A stretch of 64,000 bases of DNA, taken from positions 434,001-498,000 of the forward strand of contig NZ_JAZARE010000003.1 of NCBI RefSeq assembly GCF_036231905.1. Direction: 5' to 3'. Shown in pieces: positions 34,641 through 47,508 of the stretch. The notes under the pieces are model-generated. The model was not told the DNA's origin. It saw only the letters and a list, made by a program, of their open reading frames with translations, and did not search any database. Position numbers and translations under genes: made by a program. The first letter of the stretch is position 1. Every line of letters starts with the position of its first letter. This DNA comes from CAMLIZ01 sp036231905. Its GTDB lineage: Bacteria > Pseudomonadota > Gammaproteobacteria > Burkholderiales > Burkholderiaceae_C.

Positions 34641-36173
34641 TCATTGCGCGCCGGGGGTGGGCGCGCTGAGGTAGGGGAAACCGCCCATCAGCGGCACCAC
34701 GGCCTGGTCCACCGCATCGTGCAGCTTGAGCGAGGTGTCACCCAGCGGCACATTGGCCGGTTTGCAGTCGGTCCCCAGTTGCAGCGCGTTGTTGTTGCCG
34801 TTGAGCATGCACAGCCCACCCATCACGGCCACCAGCGACACGTCGACCACGTCGTCCTTCGGACGGCGGCCATTCGGGAAGCCGGCGTTGTCGCCACCGG
34901 CCACGCCAAGGCGATGCTGGCTGGCGGCCGGCGTGGCGGCAATGCCGGTGTTCAGGCGCAGCATCTCCGACGGCGTGGCGCTGGCCGGCTGGTTCAGGCC
35001 CTTGATGCCGGTGAGGAAGGTGGTCACCAGGTCGGTGCGCGGCAGGTTCTTGGGCGCGGTGCCTGGGATGTTGAGCGCGATCTCCAGCAGCGCGGGCAAG
35101 GTCGGGTTCGTCACGTAGTCCGCAAACTGCGCATCGTCCTTGGGCTTGCTGCTGTTGAAACGGTCCTTGTCGGGCAGGCCGATCACCACTTCATTGACCA
35201 GCGGCATGCCCAGGCGCGACACCTGGGTCCATGCGCCGCCCACCTTGGCGGTGGTGCTGTGGCCCTTGCCCGGCGCCGGGTTGAGCAGGCTGCCCTGGCG
35301 CATGCTGGCCGTGGTCCAGCCGCCGATCACCGGATCGCTGCCTTGAACGAGGCAGCTTTTGTGCACCTCGAGCGCCAGCGTCGTGACGTTCTTGTCGTCG
35401 ATGGTGTTGGGCGCCGCATTGATCTTGCTCGGGTCGGTGATCACGCCCAGCGGCGCATTCACCAGGTCAAACACCGCACCCAGGTTCACCGCAAACGGAT
35501 CCTTCCGCTGGCCGACGAACAACCGGCCCGGCTGCGTGCAGCCCGGGATGTTGACGTTGTAGACATGCTTGGCGGCGTAGCCCGCGTAGTCCGCGATCGT
35601 CTTGGTGCCGATGTTGTCCACCGGCTTGTCGAAGGTGGCGCTGCCGCCGGTCGCGTTGGTGACGGCGCTGCGCATGCCGGCGCGGCGGTCACCGCGCACC
35701 ACGTCCACGGTGTAGCTCTCGTTCACGTTCAGCGCCGCGTCCTTCACGTTGGACACGGTACCGGCCTGGATCAGCGGGATCGCCACGTTCTTGCCACCGA
35801 TGGGCAGGGTCACGCCGTTGAGCTTGTTCTTGAAGCGGAACTGGAAGCTGATGTCTTCCTTGGCATCGCCGTTGTTGTCGATGTGGATCTCGTAGAGCGC
35901 GTTCTCGTCCATGGAGAAGTAGTTCGGGCCGCCATACGGATCCTGCAGCGGCTGGTAGTTGGCCAGCAGCGTCACGTAGCCGTCGCGGCCGGGTTCGTAG
36001 CTCGCGAACATGTAGAAGTCGGTCGCGTCCACCTTGGGACGCGACGAAATGAAGGGCGCCTCGCGGTGGCTGGAGGCTTGCACCGGCGCTGCGGCCAGCA
36101 AGGCGGTGCCCGCCGCCATCAGCGCGGCCACCATGGGAAGCAGGCGATGAGCCTGCAGTGAACGGGTTGTCAT
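34641..36173 (-). CDS. DUF4331 secreted protein
   Basis: The protein has 510 residues from ATG 36173, with AGGAGA six bases upstream. A signal peptide (about 1-36) is followed by the family hallmark ASSHREAPFISSRPKVDATDFYMF. Further on are the SFQFRFKN region and paired Cys residues (IPGCTQ; HKSCLV; GGLCML; GTDCKP). The protein is exported. DUF4331 has no agreed activity. It is followed by the small lipoprotein in the same operon. Confidence 0.85.
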   Translation of the reverse strand: MTTRSLQAHRLLPMVAALMAAGTALLAAAPVQASSHREAPFISSRPKVDATDFYMFASYEPGRDGYVTLLANYQPLQDPYGGPNYFSMDENALYEIHIDNNGDAKEDISFQFRFKNKLNGVTLPIGGKNVAIPLIQAGTVSNVKDAALNVNESYTVDVVRGDRRAGMRSAVTNATGGSATFDKPVDNIGTKTIADYAGYAAKHVYNVNIPGCTQPGRLFVGQRKDPFAVNLGAVFDLVNAPLGVITDPSKINAAPNTIDDKNVTTLALEVHKSCLVQGSDPVIGGWTTASMRQGSLLNPAPGKGHSTTAKVGGAWTQVSRLGMPLVNEVVIGLPDKDRFNSSKPKDDAQFADYVTNPTLPALLEIALNIPGTAPKNLPRTDLVTTFLTGIKGLNQPASATPSEMLRLNTGIAATPAASQHRLGVAGGDNAGFPNGRRPKDDVVDVSLVAVMGGLCMLNGNNNALQLGTDCKPANVPLGDTSLKLHDAVDQAVVPLMGGFPYLSAPTPGAQ

Positions 36174-36301
36174 GCGTATCTCCTGGCAGATCCTCGAATT
36201 CGGCGGACCTGTGGGTGCCGCCCCCTGGACCCGGCACACCAGCGGCGTGCGGGGTCTGGGGGCGAGATACGCGGCGGCTCGAAAAACGGATGCGCCGCAG
36301 C

Positions 36302-37375
36302 TCAGAGGGGGAGCGCCTGCACCGTGCCCGGGCGCGACACCAGGGCTTCGAACTCATCGGCCAGGCGCTGGCTTTCGGCCAGGGCACGCTGCCAGTCACG
36401 GATGCGGCCGTCGATGTCCTCCCCATAGCCCTTGAAGTCGGCGCGGTCGGGCAGCTTGGCGTTGGGCAGGGTCTTCACCCAGTCGGGGTTCGGCGACAGC
36501 AGCACCACGTTCGCCAGGCGCTCGGTGGCGCGGTGACGGCGGCGTAGGCCCTTGTCGAGCCAGCCGGGGATCACCGTGTTCTGGAAGTGCGGGTACAGCA
36601 CCAAGCCGCCATCCATCGTGGCGTAGTCCAGGTGCAGGTGGTAGTCGGTGATGCCACCGTCCCAATAGGCGCCGGCGGGGGCGCCCGGGATGTCGTGCAC
36701 GGCCTGCAGCCACAAGGGCACGGTGCAGCTCGCCAGGATGCTTAGCCGCAGGTTGCGCTCGTCCAGCGGCACCTGGTGGGTGCGGTAGTCCTTCAAGTGC
36801 AGGGGCAAGGGGTCACGCGGGTCGGAGAAGATCACGCGCTCGAGCCAGCCGCCCATTGCAGTGCGGCTCACCGCATTGGCCGTAAACGCACCGAGGTAGC
36901 CCAGCGGCGTGCGCAGCTTGCCTTCACGCCGCAGCAGCGCATGGCGGCCACGGCTGGTGAACACATGCAGCCGGTAGCGGGGATGCTGCAGCAAGGTGGC
37001 CTCGTGACCGGCAAAGTGCTCGGCCAGGCAGGCGGAAAACACCTCGCTCACATGGCGTGCGGTCGGTGATTTTCCCGGCCGGTGTTCATAGCGCTGGTGG
37101 ATGTAGTCACGCGCCATGCGCGCCAGCGCGGCGTCGGGATCCGGCATGCAGGCGCAGGCCATGCGCCAGGCGCCTACCGACGCGCCCAGCAGGTGCACGG
37201 TGTGGCGGCTGTCCTTCAGCCAGTGGCCGAAGATGAAGCGGTCCAGCGGGTTGAGTGCAAAGCACTTCGGGCCGCCGGCCGCGCCAGGCAGGAGCGCGAC
37301 GTCCCGCGGACGCAGGCCGTGTTCGAGCAGGTGCTGCCGCGCTTGGGGGCCGGCGTAGATCTGGAGGGCTTGCAT
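36302..37375 (-). CDS. Patatin-like phospholipase family protein
   Basis: The protein has 357 residues. An oxyanion-loop candidate GAAGGPK lies at residues 31-37, the nucleophile elbow GASVG has Ser66, and the dyad Asp is in YWDGGITDYH. Together these are the Ser-Asp dyad of patatins. No signal peptide is visible, so a cytosolic lipid acyl hydrolase is expected. It is on the same strand as sodC and 29 bases downstream of it, so they may be co-transcribed. Confidence 0.85.
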   Translation of the reverse strand: MQALQIYAGPQARQHLLEHGLRPRDVALLPGAAGGPKCFALNPLDRFIFGHWLKDSRHTVHLLGASVGAWRMACACMPDPDAALARMARDYIHQRYEHRPGKSPTARHVSEVFSACLAEHFAGHEATLLQHPRYRLHVFTSRGRHALLRREGKLRTPLGYLGAFTANAVSRTAMGGWLERVIFSDPRDPLPLHLKDYRTHQVPLDERNLRLSILASCTVPLWLQAVHDIPGAPAGAYWDGGITDYHLHLDYATMDGGLVLYPHFQNTVIPGWLDKGLRRRHRATERLANVVLLSPNPDWVKTLPNAKLPDRADFKGYGEDIDGRIRDWQRALAESQRLADEFEALVSRPGTVQALPL

Positions 37376-37404
37376 AAGCCCTCCATGCTAGCCGCGGCGA
37401 CGCT

Positions 37405-37947
37405 TCAGGGGTGCCTCGCCACCACGCCGCAGGCAATGCGGGCGCCAGAGTTGCCGGTCGGCTGGGTCTTGTAGTCGTCGGGGTTGGCGTGCACCACCAC
37501 CGCCCGGTTGGTGATGTCGGCCGGGCCGCCGCCGATGGTCACGCCATGCAGCATGAACTTCAGGTCCGCCACGCCGTCAGCGTCGGCCTTCAGCGCAGGC
37601 ATGTCGCCTGCGTGGTGGGCAGCATCCTGCGGGCCATGCGGTGCGCCACCGGGATTGAAGTGACCGCCGGCGCTTGTGCCGTCGGTGCTGGCGCAATCGC
37701 CTTTCTCATGCAGGTGGAAGCCGTGTTCGCCATTGGGCTTCAGGCCGGTGATGTGCGCGCGGGCCATCACATGGCCGTCGACCTCGTGGAACATCACCAG
37801 GCCGGTCGCGGTGTTGCCCTGCGTGGGCGACAGGGTGGCCACCGCCATCGGTTTGCCCATCATCGCGCCGTGGGGGCCGGCCTGGCTGGCGCAGCCGGCC
37901 AGCGCAACGGCGGCCATGGTGCACGCTACAAGAGTGACAGCTCGCAT
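37405..37947 (-). CDS. sodC: Cu/Zn superoxide dismutase, lipoprotein form
   Basis: The protein has 180 residues. Signal with lipobox ALAGC (Cys19) suggests a membrane-anchored periplasmic enzyme. Metal ligands are seen in HGFHLHEKGDC, AGGHFNP and HHAGDMP, and the disulphide Cys pair is in GDC and GARIACGVV. It removes superoxide in the periplasm. A ribosome-binding AAGGAG precedes the ATG. Confidence 0.95.
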   Translation of the reverse strand: MRAVTLVACTMAAVALAGCASQAGPHGAMMGKPMAVATLSPTQGNTATGLVMFHEVDGHVMARAHITGLKPNGEHGFHLHEKGDCASTDGTSAGGHFNPGGAPHGPQDAAHHAGDMPALKADADGVADLKFMLHGVTIGGGPADITNRAVVVHANPDDYKTQPTGNSGARIACGVVARHP

Positions 37948-38027
37948 GGAATCCTCCTTGAAAAGGCGAATGTAGAGACGCTCGACATACGGAGGAGGTC
38001 CGCGGCGGGATGCACCGCGGCCCGTGA

Positions 38028-40385
<2,358 letters not shown>

Positions 40386-40434
40386 TGCAATTTCGAAGGC
40401 GCGCAGTGTGCCACACGGGGCTGGCGCGCTCGGC

Positions 40435-42096
<1,662 letters not shown>

Positions 42097-42305
42097 GGCA
42101 AAACGAGTGTAAGGCGGTGGATCATGGGGCGAGCCAGTAGATTCGCGCACCCAAACGGGCGATCCATGGAGCGCGGCAGCGCAAAGCAAGCCGGGCACGT
42201 GACTTTGTGCCGCGCACAGCACCACGCCGCTGGCGGCTGCCCGCGGCGGCCAGCGGCGCACGAGCGAACAGCTCGTTACAGTGATCGGCCCCCTCGCCCT
42301 CCGCA

Positions 42306-43526
42306 ATGGACACCCGCGCCCGCCTGAACCTCTACCTGGCCTGCACCTTCCTGCTGGTGTTCTGCATCAGCAGCTTCGTGCTGTACCGGCTGCTGATGGA
42401 CGGCGCGCTCAGCGAGGTGCGCCGCGAGTCGCAGCTGCGCATGGAGATGGCGCTGGCGGTGCGCAAGTACACCATCGAGGACGTGCGCCCGCTGCTGCAG
42501 GCCAGCGGCCACACCTATCACCCGCCCGCAATTCCGGCGTACGCCGCCAACCGGTCGATGGCACTGCTGGAGAACGACCATCCGCAGTACCGCTACCAGG
42601 AGGTGGCGCTCAACCCCACCAACCCGGCCAACCGCGCCACGGGCTGGCAGGTGGACGCGATCGAATCCTTTCGCGCGGAGCCCGCGCGCACCCAGCTGAC
42701 GCACTTCACCGACGGGCCCGCCGGCCAGGTGATGCATGTGCTGCGGCCGGTGCGCCCTACGCCGGACTGCATGGCCTGCCACGGCGCCGCCGCCCACGCC
42801 CCGGCCGACCTGCTGCAGCGTTATGGCAAAGCCGGCTTCGACTGGAAGGTGGGTGACACGGTGGGTGCGCAGATCGTGTCGGTGCCCACGGCACACGCCG
42901 TGCGGCAGGCGCGCGAGGCCTGGGGCTGGCACGTGGCGGCCACCGTCACCGTGTTCGGTGCCCTCTTCATCGTGCTCAACCGCATGCTGAGCCGCACCAT
43001 CATCGCGCCCATCGAAACGCGCAGCAGCGCCTGGCGTGAGCTGGCCACCAAGGACGCGCTCACCGGTGCCTTGAACCGACGCAGCTTCGACGAGCAGGCC
43101 CAGGCGCTGATGGGCGCCTGTGCGCGCAGCGGCGCACCGCTGGCGCTGGTGGCGGTGGACGTGGACCACTTCAAGCGCATCAACGACAGCTTCGGCCACG
43201 CCGTGGGCGACGCGGTGCTGAAGGAGTTTGCGCAGCGCATGCTGCAGACGAGCAAGCGGCGCGATTGCCTGTATCGCCTGGGTGGCGAGGAGTTCGCGCT
43301 GCTGCTGCCGCACACCGACCTGGAAGCGGCCGCCGCCTTTGCCGAGGTGCTGCGCCGCTCGCTGGAGCGCACGCCCTTCAGCGGCGCGGGCCACCTGAGC
43401 GCGAGCTTCGGCGTGGCGGTGCTGCTGCCGGGTGACACGCTGGGCACGCTGATGGAGCGCGCCGACCGCGCGCTCTACGCCGCCAAGGACCAGGGGCGCA
43501 ACCGGGTGGTGTGCGCCCCCGCCTGA
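42306..43526 (+). CDS. Diguanylate cyclase with haem-c-type DUF3365 sensor domain
   Basis: The protein has 406 residues. Transmembrane helix 1 is at about 9-30 and helix 2 at about 208-227. The periplasmic part matches the Tll0287/DUF3365 type and carries CMACH (Cys155, Cys158, His159), a c-type haem attachment motif. The cytosolic GGDEF domain has an intact GGEEF (326-330) and DVDHFKRINDSFGH, so cyclic di-GMP synthesis is expected. The product-inhibition RxxD is replaced by KRRD just before CLYRLGGEEF. Redox or gas sensing through haem is inference. Confidence 0.86.
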   Translation: MDTRARLNLYLACTFLLVFCISSFVLYRLLMDGALSEVRRESQLRMEMALAVRKYTIEDVRPLLQASGHTYHPPAIPAYAANRSMALLENDHPQYRYQEVALNPTNPANRATGWQVDAIESFRAEPARTQLTHFTDGPAGQVMHVLRPVRPTPDCMACHGAAAHAPADLLQRYGKAGFDWKVGDTVGAQIVSVPTAHAVRQAREAWGWHVAATVTVFGALFIVLNRMLSRTIIAPIETRSSAWRELATKDALTGALNRRSFDEQAQALMGACARSGAPLALVAVDVDHFKRINDSFGHAVGDAVLKEFAQRMLQTSKRRDCLYRLGGEEFALLLPHTDLEAAAAFAEVLRRSLERTPFSGAGHLSASFGVAVLLPGDTLGTLMERADRALYAAKDQGRNRVVCAPA

Positions 43527-43535
43527 AGCACAAGC

Positions 43536-44441
43536 TCAGGCCTTGGCGCGCAGGGCGTCGCGCAGCTGCTGGCCCAGGTGCGGCTTGTCGGCAAACGGGT
43601 CGGTCGGGTTGCGGCCCAGCATCACGTCCTCCAGCCGGGTCTGCACGCTCTTGAGCGCATGCGGATGGCTGTAGATGTAGAAGCGGCGCTCGGCCATCGC
43701 GCTGAACACCATCTGCGCCACCTGTTCGGCCGTGACCTTGCCCGAGGTGACAGCCTTGTCGCTCATGGCCTGCGCGATGAGCTGGCTTTGCGTGGCCTTC
43801 TGCTCCTTCAGCTCCGCCGGCCGGTTGCGATGGCTCTGGTGGATGCCGGTGGGCACGAAGAAGGGGCACAGCACCGAGGCGCTGATCTGGTCGGTGACCA
43901 GCGACAGGTCCTGGTAGAGCGTTTCGCTCATCGCCACCACCGCGTGCTTGGTGACGTTGTACACGCCCATGTTGGGCGCGTTCAGCAGGCCCGCCATGGA
44001 GGCGGTGTTGGTGATGTGGCCCTCGTAGCCCGGGTCGGCCGCGGCCGCTTCCAGCATCATCGGGGTGAACACGCGCACGCCATGGGCCACGCCCATCAGG
44101 TTGACACCCACCACCCACTCCCAGTCCTTGAGCGTGTGCTCCCAGATCAGGCCGCCGGCGCCGACGCCGGCGTTGTTGAACACGAAGTGCGGCGCGCCGA
44201 AGCGCTGCTTCGCTGCCGCGCCCAGCGCCTCCACCTCGTCCGCCTTCGACACGTCCAGCCGGAACGGCAGCACCTGTGCGCCCAGGGCCTCGATCTCGGC
44301 GGCCGCGCGGTCCAGCGCATCCTGCTGCACGTCGGCCATCACGATGTTCATGCCCTCGCGCGCGGCGATGCGCGAGGTTTCGAGGCCGAAGCCCGACGCG
44401 GCGCCGGTGATGACCGCGGTGCGGCCCTTGAAGCTCTTCAT
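43536..44441 (-). CDS. SDR family oxidoreductase
   Basis: The protein has 301 residues from ATG 44441. The cofactor motif TGAASGFG (12-19), NNAG, and the catalytic YNVTK are present, so it is a classical short-chain dehydrogenase. The C-terminus (SHPHALKSVQTRLEDVM) resembles cyclohexanol/steroid-type SDRs. The substrate is unknown. It overlaps the GST gene by ATGA and is the last gene of the 11-gene acyl-CoA operon. An inverted repeat GCCTGA...TCAGGC spans its stop and that of the convergent cyclase gene. Confidence 0.83.
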   Translation of the reverse strand: MKSFKGRTAVITGAASGFGLETSRIAAREGMNIVMADVQQDALDRAAAEIEALGAQVLPFRLDVSKADEVEALGAAAKQRFGAPHFVFNNAGVGAGGLIWEHTLKDWEWVVGVNLMGVAHGVRVFTPMMLEAAAADPGYEGHITNTASMAGLLNAPNMGVYNVTKHAVVAMSETLYQDLSLVTDQISASVLCPFFVPTGIHQSHRNRPAELKEQKATQSQLIAQAMSDKAVTSGKVTAEQVAQMVFSAMAERRFYIYSHPHALKSVQTRLEDVMLGRNPTDPFADKPHLGQQLRDALRAKA

Positions 44442-45373
44442 GTGGGACTGCTCTCTTTCTTGACTTGGAATCCGATGCGGGGAAAGTGGACGTGCACGGT
44501 GCCCGCGCGTTCGTCGGCGCGCTGGATCACCACCTCGTCGGTGCCCAGGCCCACCAGCGTGCCGGCCACCGCGTCGGTGCCGTAGTCGGTGGCGGCCACG
44601 GTCACGCGCTCGCCGGGCTCGAAGCCTTGGCCTGATGCCACGCTGGCCGGCGCGTGGCTGGACGCGGCGGCCGCGACCGCTATGGCCTGGGCGCTGCTCA
44701 TCGGCTCGCTGCGGCCCGCGCCAAAGCTCTGCACCCGCTGGTGCCACGCGTTCAGCCGCGCATGCGGCTCCAGGATCTGGGCCACCGGGGGCGCACGCCG
44801 CACGTACCAGAGGATGTGGGCCACCGAGAAGTCCGCAATCGACGCCTCGTTGCCGCCCAGGAACGGCCGGCCATCTGCCAGCTGCGCGTCCAGCCAGCCG
44901 AGATAGGTGCTGAACTGCGCGCTCGCGTCGGCCAGGGTGGGCCGGTGCACGCTGGCTGCAAAGGCCGCGCGGTCGGTTCGGAAGGCCTTGAGCGCTTCGG
45001 CTGGCGCATTGCCGAAGATGGCCGCCACGCCCGCCGGCTGCTGCATCACGTAAGGAATCATGGTCCAGAACAGCGTGCTGTCAGCCCACTGCGCCAGCAT
45101 GGGCGCCAGCGGCGCGCTCGCCGGGTAGAGCGTGGGCCGCGGCGTGTGCTGCTCGATCACCCGCGCCATCAAGGCGGTGTCGCAGTAGATGTCCGCGCCG
45201 ATCTGCAGGAAGGGCGTCTTGCGGTAGCCGCCGGTGAGCGCCACCACGTCCGGCTTGGGCGCGATCACCGGCACGGTGACCGAGGCCCAGTCCAGCCGCT
45301 TGTAGCCGAGGATCAGGCGGATCTTCTCGGAAAACGGCGACGAGGCGTAGTGATGCAGGATGAGCTGGGGCAT
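44438..45373 (-). CDS. Glutathione S-transferase-like protein with extra C-terminal domain
   Basis: The protein has 311 residues. The N-terminal thioredoxin-like domain starts LILHHYASSPFSEKIRLIL. The helical GST C-domain includes GGNEASIADFSVAHIL. About 80 extra residues follow (GERVTVAATDYGTDAVAGTLVG), forming a small beta-rich module not seen in ordinary GSTs. The Ser in SSPFSEK is a candidate for glutathione activation. Coupled by overlap to the SDR gene. Role in the acyl-CoA operon unknown. Confidence 0.75.
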   Translation of the reverse strand: MPQLILHHYASSPFSEKIRLILGYKRLDWASVTVPVIAPKPDVVALTGGYRKTPFLQIGADIYCDTALMARVIEQHTPRPTLYPASAPLAPMLAQWADSTLFWTMIPYVMQQPAGVAAIFGNAPAEALKAFRTDRAAFAASVHRPTLADASAQFSTYLGWLDAQLADGRPFLGGNEASIADFSVAHILWYVRRAPPVAQILEPHARLNAWHQRVQSFGAGRSEPMSSAQAIAVAAAASSHAPASVASGQGFEPGERVTVAATDYGTDAVAGTLVGLGTDEVVIQRADERAGTVHVHFPRIGFQVKKESSPT

Positions 45374-45388
45374 GGGCAGTCCGTGGGT

Positions 45389-47056
45389 TCAGTGCGGCAT
45401 CGCACGCGACACGATGGAATCGAAATCGGTGGTGGCCGGCAGCAGGCCGAAGGCGGCAGCGCGATCACCGGCAAAACGCGAGGCGCAGAAGGCGTCGAAC
45501 ACGAAGTCCGGGCTGATGCGCTTGAGCTGGGCGGCCTGCAGCAGCAAGGCCAGTGACCGCGCCAGGCGGCGTGCTTGCGCTTCGTCGGCCACGCCGTCCA
45601 CCGAGTGCAGCACCTCGGCGAGTTCGGCATCGAAGGCGGCATGCACGCCGCGCGCGGGCTGCAGCTCGTGCACCAGTGCGTCGACCACCTTGGCGCCGCG
45701 CAGCGCGCGCAGCAGGTCCAGCGCCATGATGTTGCCGGCGCCTTCCCAGATGGAATTGAGCGGCATCTCGCGGTAGATGCGTGCCATCACGCCCTCGCCG
45801 CCCTCTTCCACATAACCGTTGCCGCCCAGGCACTCCATGGTCTCCTGCGCGAAGGCGCTGCCGCGCTTGCAGACCCAGAACTTGGCCACCGGCGTGAGCA
45901 GGCGCCGCATCACGGCTTCGAAGCCGCTGGCGTCCTGGCCGTTTTCGGTGCGGTCGATGCAGGCAGCCAGGCGCAGCGCGAGCAGGCTGGCAGCTTCGCT
46001 TTCCAATGCCAGGTCGGCCAGCACGTTGCGCATCAGCGGCTGCTCGAGCAGCGGCTTGCCGAAGGCGCTGCGCTCGGCGCAGTGGTGCAACGCGATCGAC
46101 AGCGACTGGCGCATCAGCCCGGCGGTGCCCAGCGCGCAGTCCAGCCGGGTGAGCGCGCCCATGGCCAGGATCTGCGGCACGCCGCGGCCTTCCTCGCCGA
46201 CCAGCCAGGCGGTGGCGCCATGGAACTCCACTTCGGAGCTGGCGTTGGCGGCATTGCCCAGCTTGTCCTTCAGGCGCTGGATGCGCAGCGCGTTCACCTG
46301 GCCGTCGGGCAGCAGGCGCGGCAGGAAGAAGCAGCTCAGGCCCGCGCCGGTTTGTGCCAGCACCAGGAAGGCATCGCACATCGGCGCGGAGAAGAACCAC
46401 TTGTGGCCGGTGATGCGGTAGGCCGCGCCCCAGGGGGTGTCCGCATCGAACTCCGCCCGCGTGGTGTTGGCGCGCACGTCCGAGCCGCCCTGTTTTTCCG
46501 TCATGCCCATGCCCAGCGTCACGGCCGTCTTCTGTTCGAAGGGCAGGAAGCGGGCGTCGTACTGGGTGCTGGTGATCCGGGGCATCCAGGCCTGCGCGAT
46601 CGCCGGGTTGCCGCGCAGCGCGGGCGTGACCGCATACGTCATGGACACCGGGCACAGCACCGAGGGCTCGGCCTCGGTGAAGATCATGAAGGCCGCCGCG
46701 CGCTCGATGTGGCCACCCGCCGGCCGGGCCCACGGCGTGCCGTGCAGGCCATGGCGCAACGCGCTGCCCAGCAGCGCGTGATAGCTGGGATGGAACTCCA
46801 CCTGGTCCACCCGCCGGCCGAAGCGGTCATGGCTGTGCAGGCTGGGCTTGTGCACATTGGCCAGGCGCGCGTGCTGCTGCATCGTGGCCGAGCCGGCTTC
46901 CGCCCCGAGCGCATGCAGGTGCTCGCGGTCGTAGCCGGCGTGGTGGAAGGCCAGCGCATCCTGCAGCGGCTTGTTGGCGCTGAACAGGTTCACGTCGGCG
47001 AAGGGGCTCGCCTGGTTGAACACCTCATGCGTGATGTCGGGTGCGGCAAGGCTCAT
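45389..47056 (-). CDS. AidB-like acyl-CoA dehydrogenase
   Basis: The protein has 555 residues, longer than ordinary acyl-CoA dehydrogenases. It opens with VFNQASPFADVNLF and has RLANVHKPSLHSHDRFGRRVDQVEFHP split across the N-terminal extension, as in E. coli AidB. The FAD core has TEKQGGSDVRANTT and MECLGGNGYVEEGG. The base candidate Glu is in SIWEGAGNI. AidB binds DNA and protects against alkylation, and homologues may act on isovaleryl-CoA. Which applies here is open. It overlaps the GNAT gene by four bases. Confidence 0.82.
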   Translation of the reverse strand: MSLAAPDITHEVFNQASPFADVNLFSANKPLQDALAFHHAGYDREHLHALGAEAGSATMQQHARLANVHKPSLHSHDRFGRRVDQVEFHPSYHALLGSALRHGLHGTPWARPAGGHIERAAAFMIFTEAEPSVLCPVSMTYAVTPALRGNPAIAQAWMPRITSTQYDARFLPFEQKTAVTLGMGMTEKQGGSDVRANTTRAEFDADTPWGAAYRITGHKWFFSAPMCDAFLVLAQTGAGLSCFFLPRLLPDGQVNALRIQRLKDKLGNAANASSEVEFHGATAWLVGEEGRGVPQILAMGALTRLDCALGTAGLMRQSLSIALHHCAERSAFGKPLLEQPLMRNVLADLALESEAASLLALRLAACIDRTENGQDASGFEAVMRRLLTPVAKFWVCKRGSAFAQETMECLGGNGYVEEGGEGVMARIYREMPLNSIWEGAGNIMALDLLRALRGAKVVDALVHELQPARGVHAAFDAELAEVLHSVDGVADEAQARRLARSLALLLQAAQLKRISPDFVFDAFCASRFAGDRAAAFGLLPATTDFDSIVSRAMPH

Positions 47057-47508
47057 GGCGCTCTCCTCAGCATCTCGATGTGCGGAATGCCGTCCTCGAG
47101 GTAGGTGTCGCCCACGGCCTCGAAGCCGACGTGCTGGTAGTAGCGTTGCAGGTGCGCCTGGGCGCTGATGCGCACGGCCTGCCCCGGCCAGAGCCGATCG
47201 CAGCCGGCCACGCCCTCGGCCATGAGCAGCCGGCCGGCGCCGCTGCCGCGCACCGACGGGTCGGTGACCACGCGGCCGATCGACGGCTCGGGGTACTTCA
47301 GGCCCGGGTCCACGATGCGCAGGTAGGCCACCAGCCGGCCCTGGCCATCGCGGCCCAGGAGGTGCCAGGCCCGGCGGTCCAGGCCGTCGGCGTCCACGTA
47401 GGCGCAGTTCTGCTCGCTGTTGAAGACACGCTGGCGCAAGGCCAGCGCGTCGTACAAGGCGTCGAGGTCAAGTTCCTCGAAGCGCGCCCAGCGCCAGTGC
47501 AGGTCCAT
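47053..47508 (-). CDS. GNAT acetyltransferase, ElaA-like
   Basis: The protein has 151 residues. The GNAT core has AYLRIVDPGLKYPEPSIGRVV and the acetyl-CoA loop VRGSGAGRLLM, with the ElaA-style opening RWARFEELDLDALYDALALRQRVF. The acceptor is unknown. It shares one base with the preceding oxidoreductase stop (TGATG) and four with the AidB-like gene. Confidence 0.86.
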   Translation of the reverse strand: MDLHWRWARFEELDLDALYDALALRQRVFNSEQNCAYVDADGLDRRAWHLLGRDGQGRLVAYLRIVDPGLKYPEPSIGRVVTDPSVRGSGAGRLLMAEGVAGCDRLWPGQAVRISAQAHLQRYYQHVGFEAVGDTYLEDGIPHIEMLRRAP

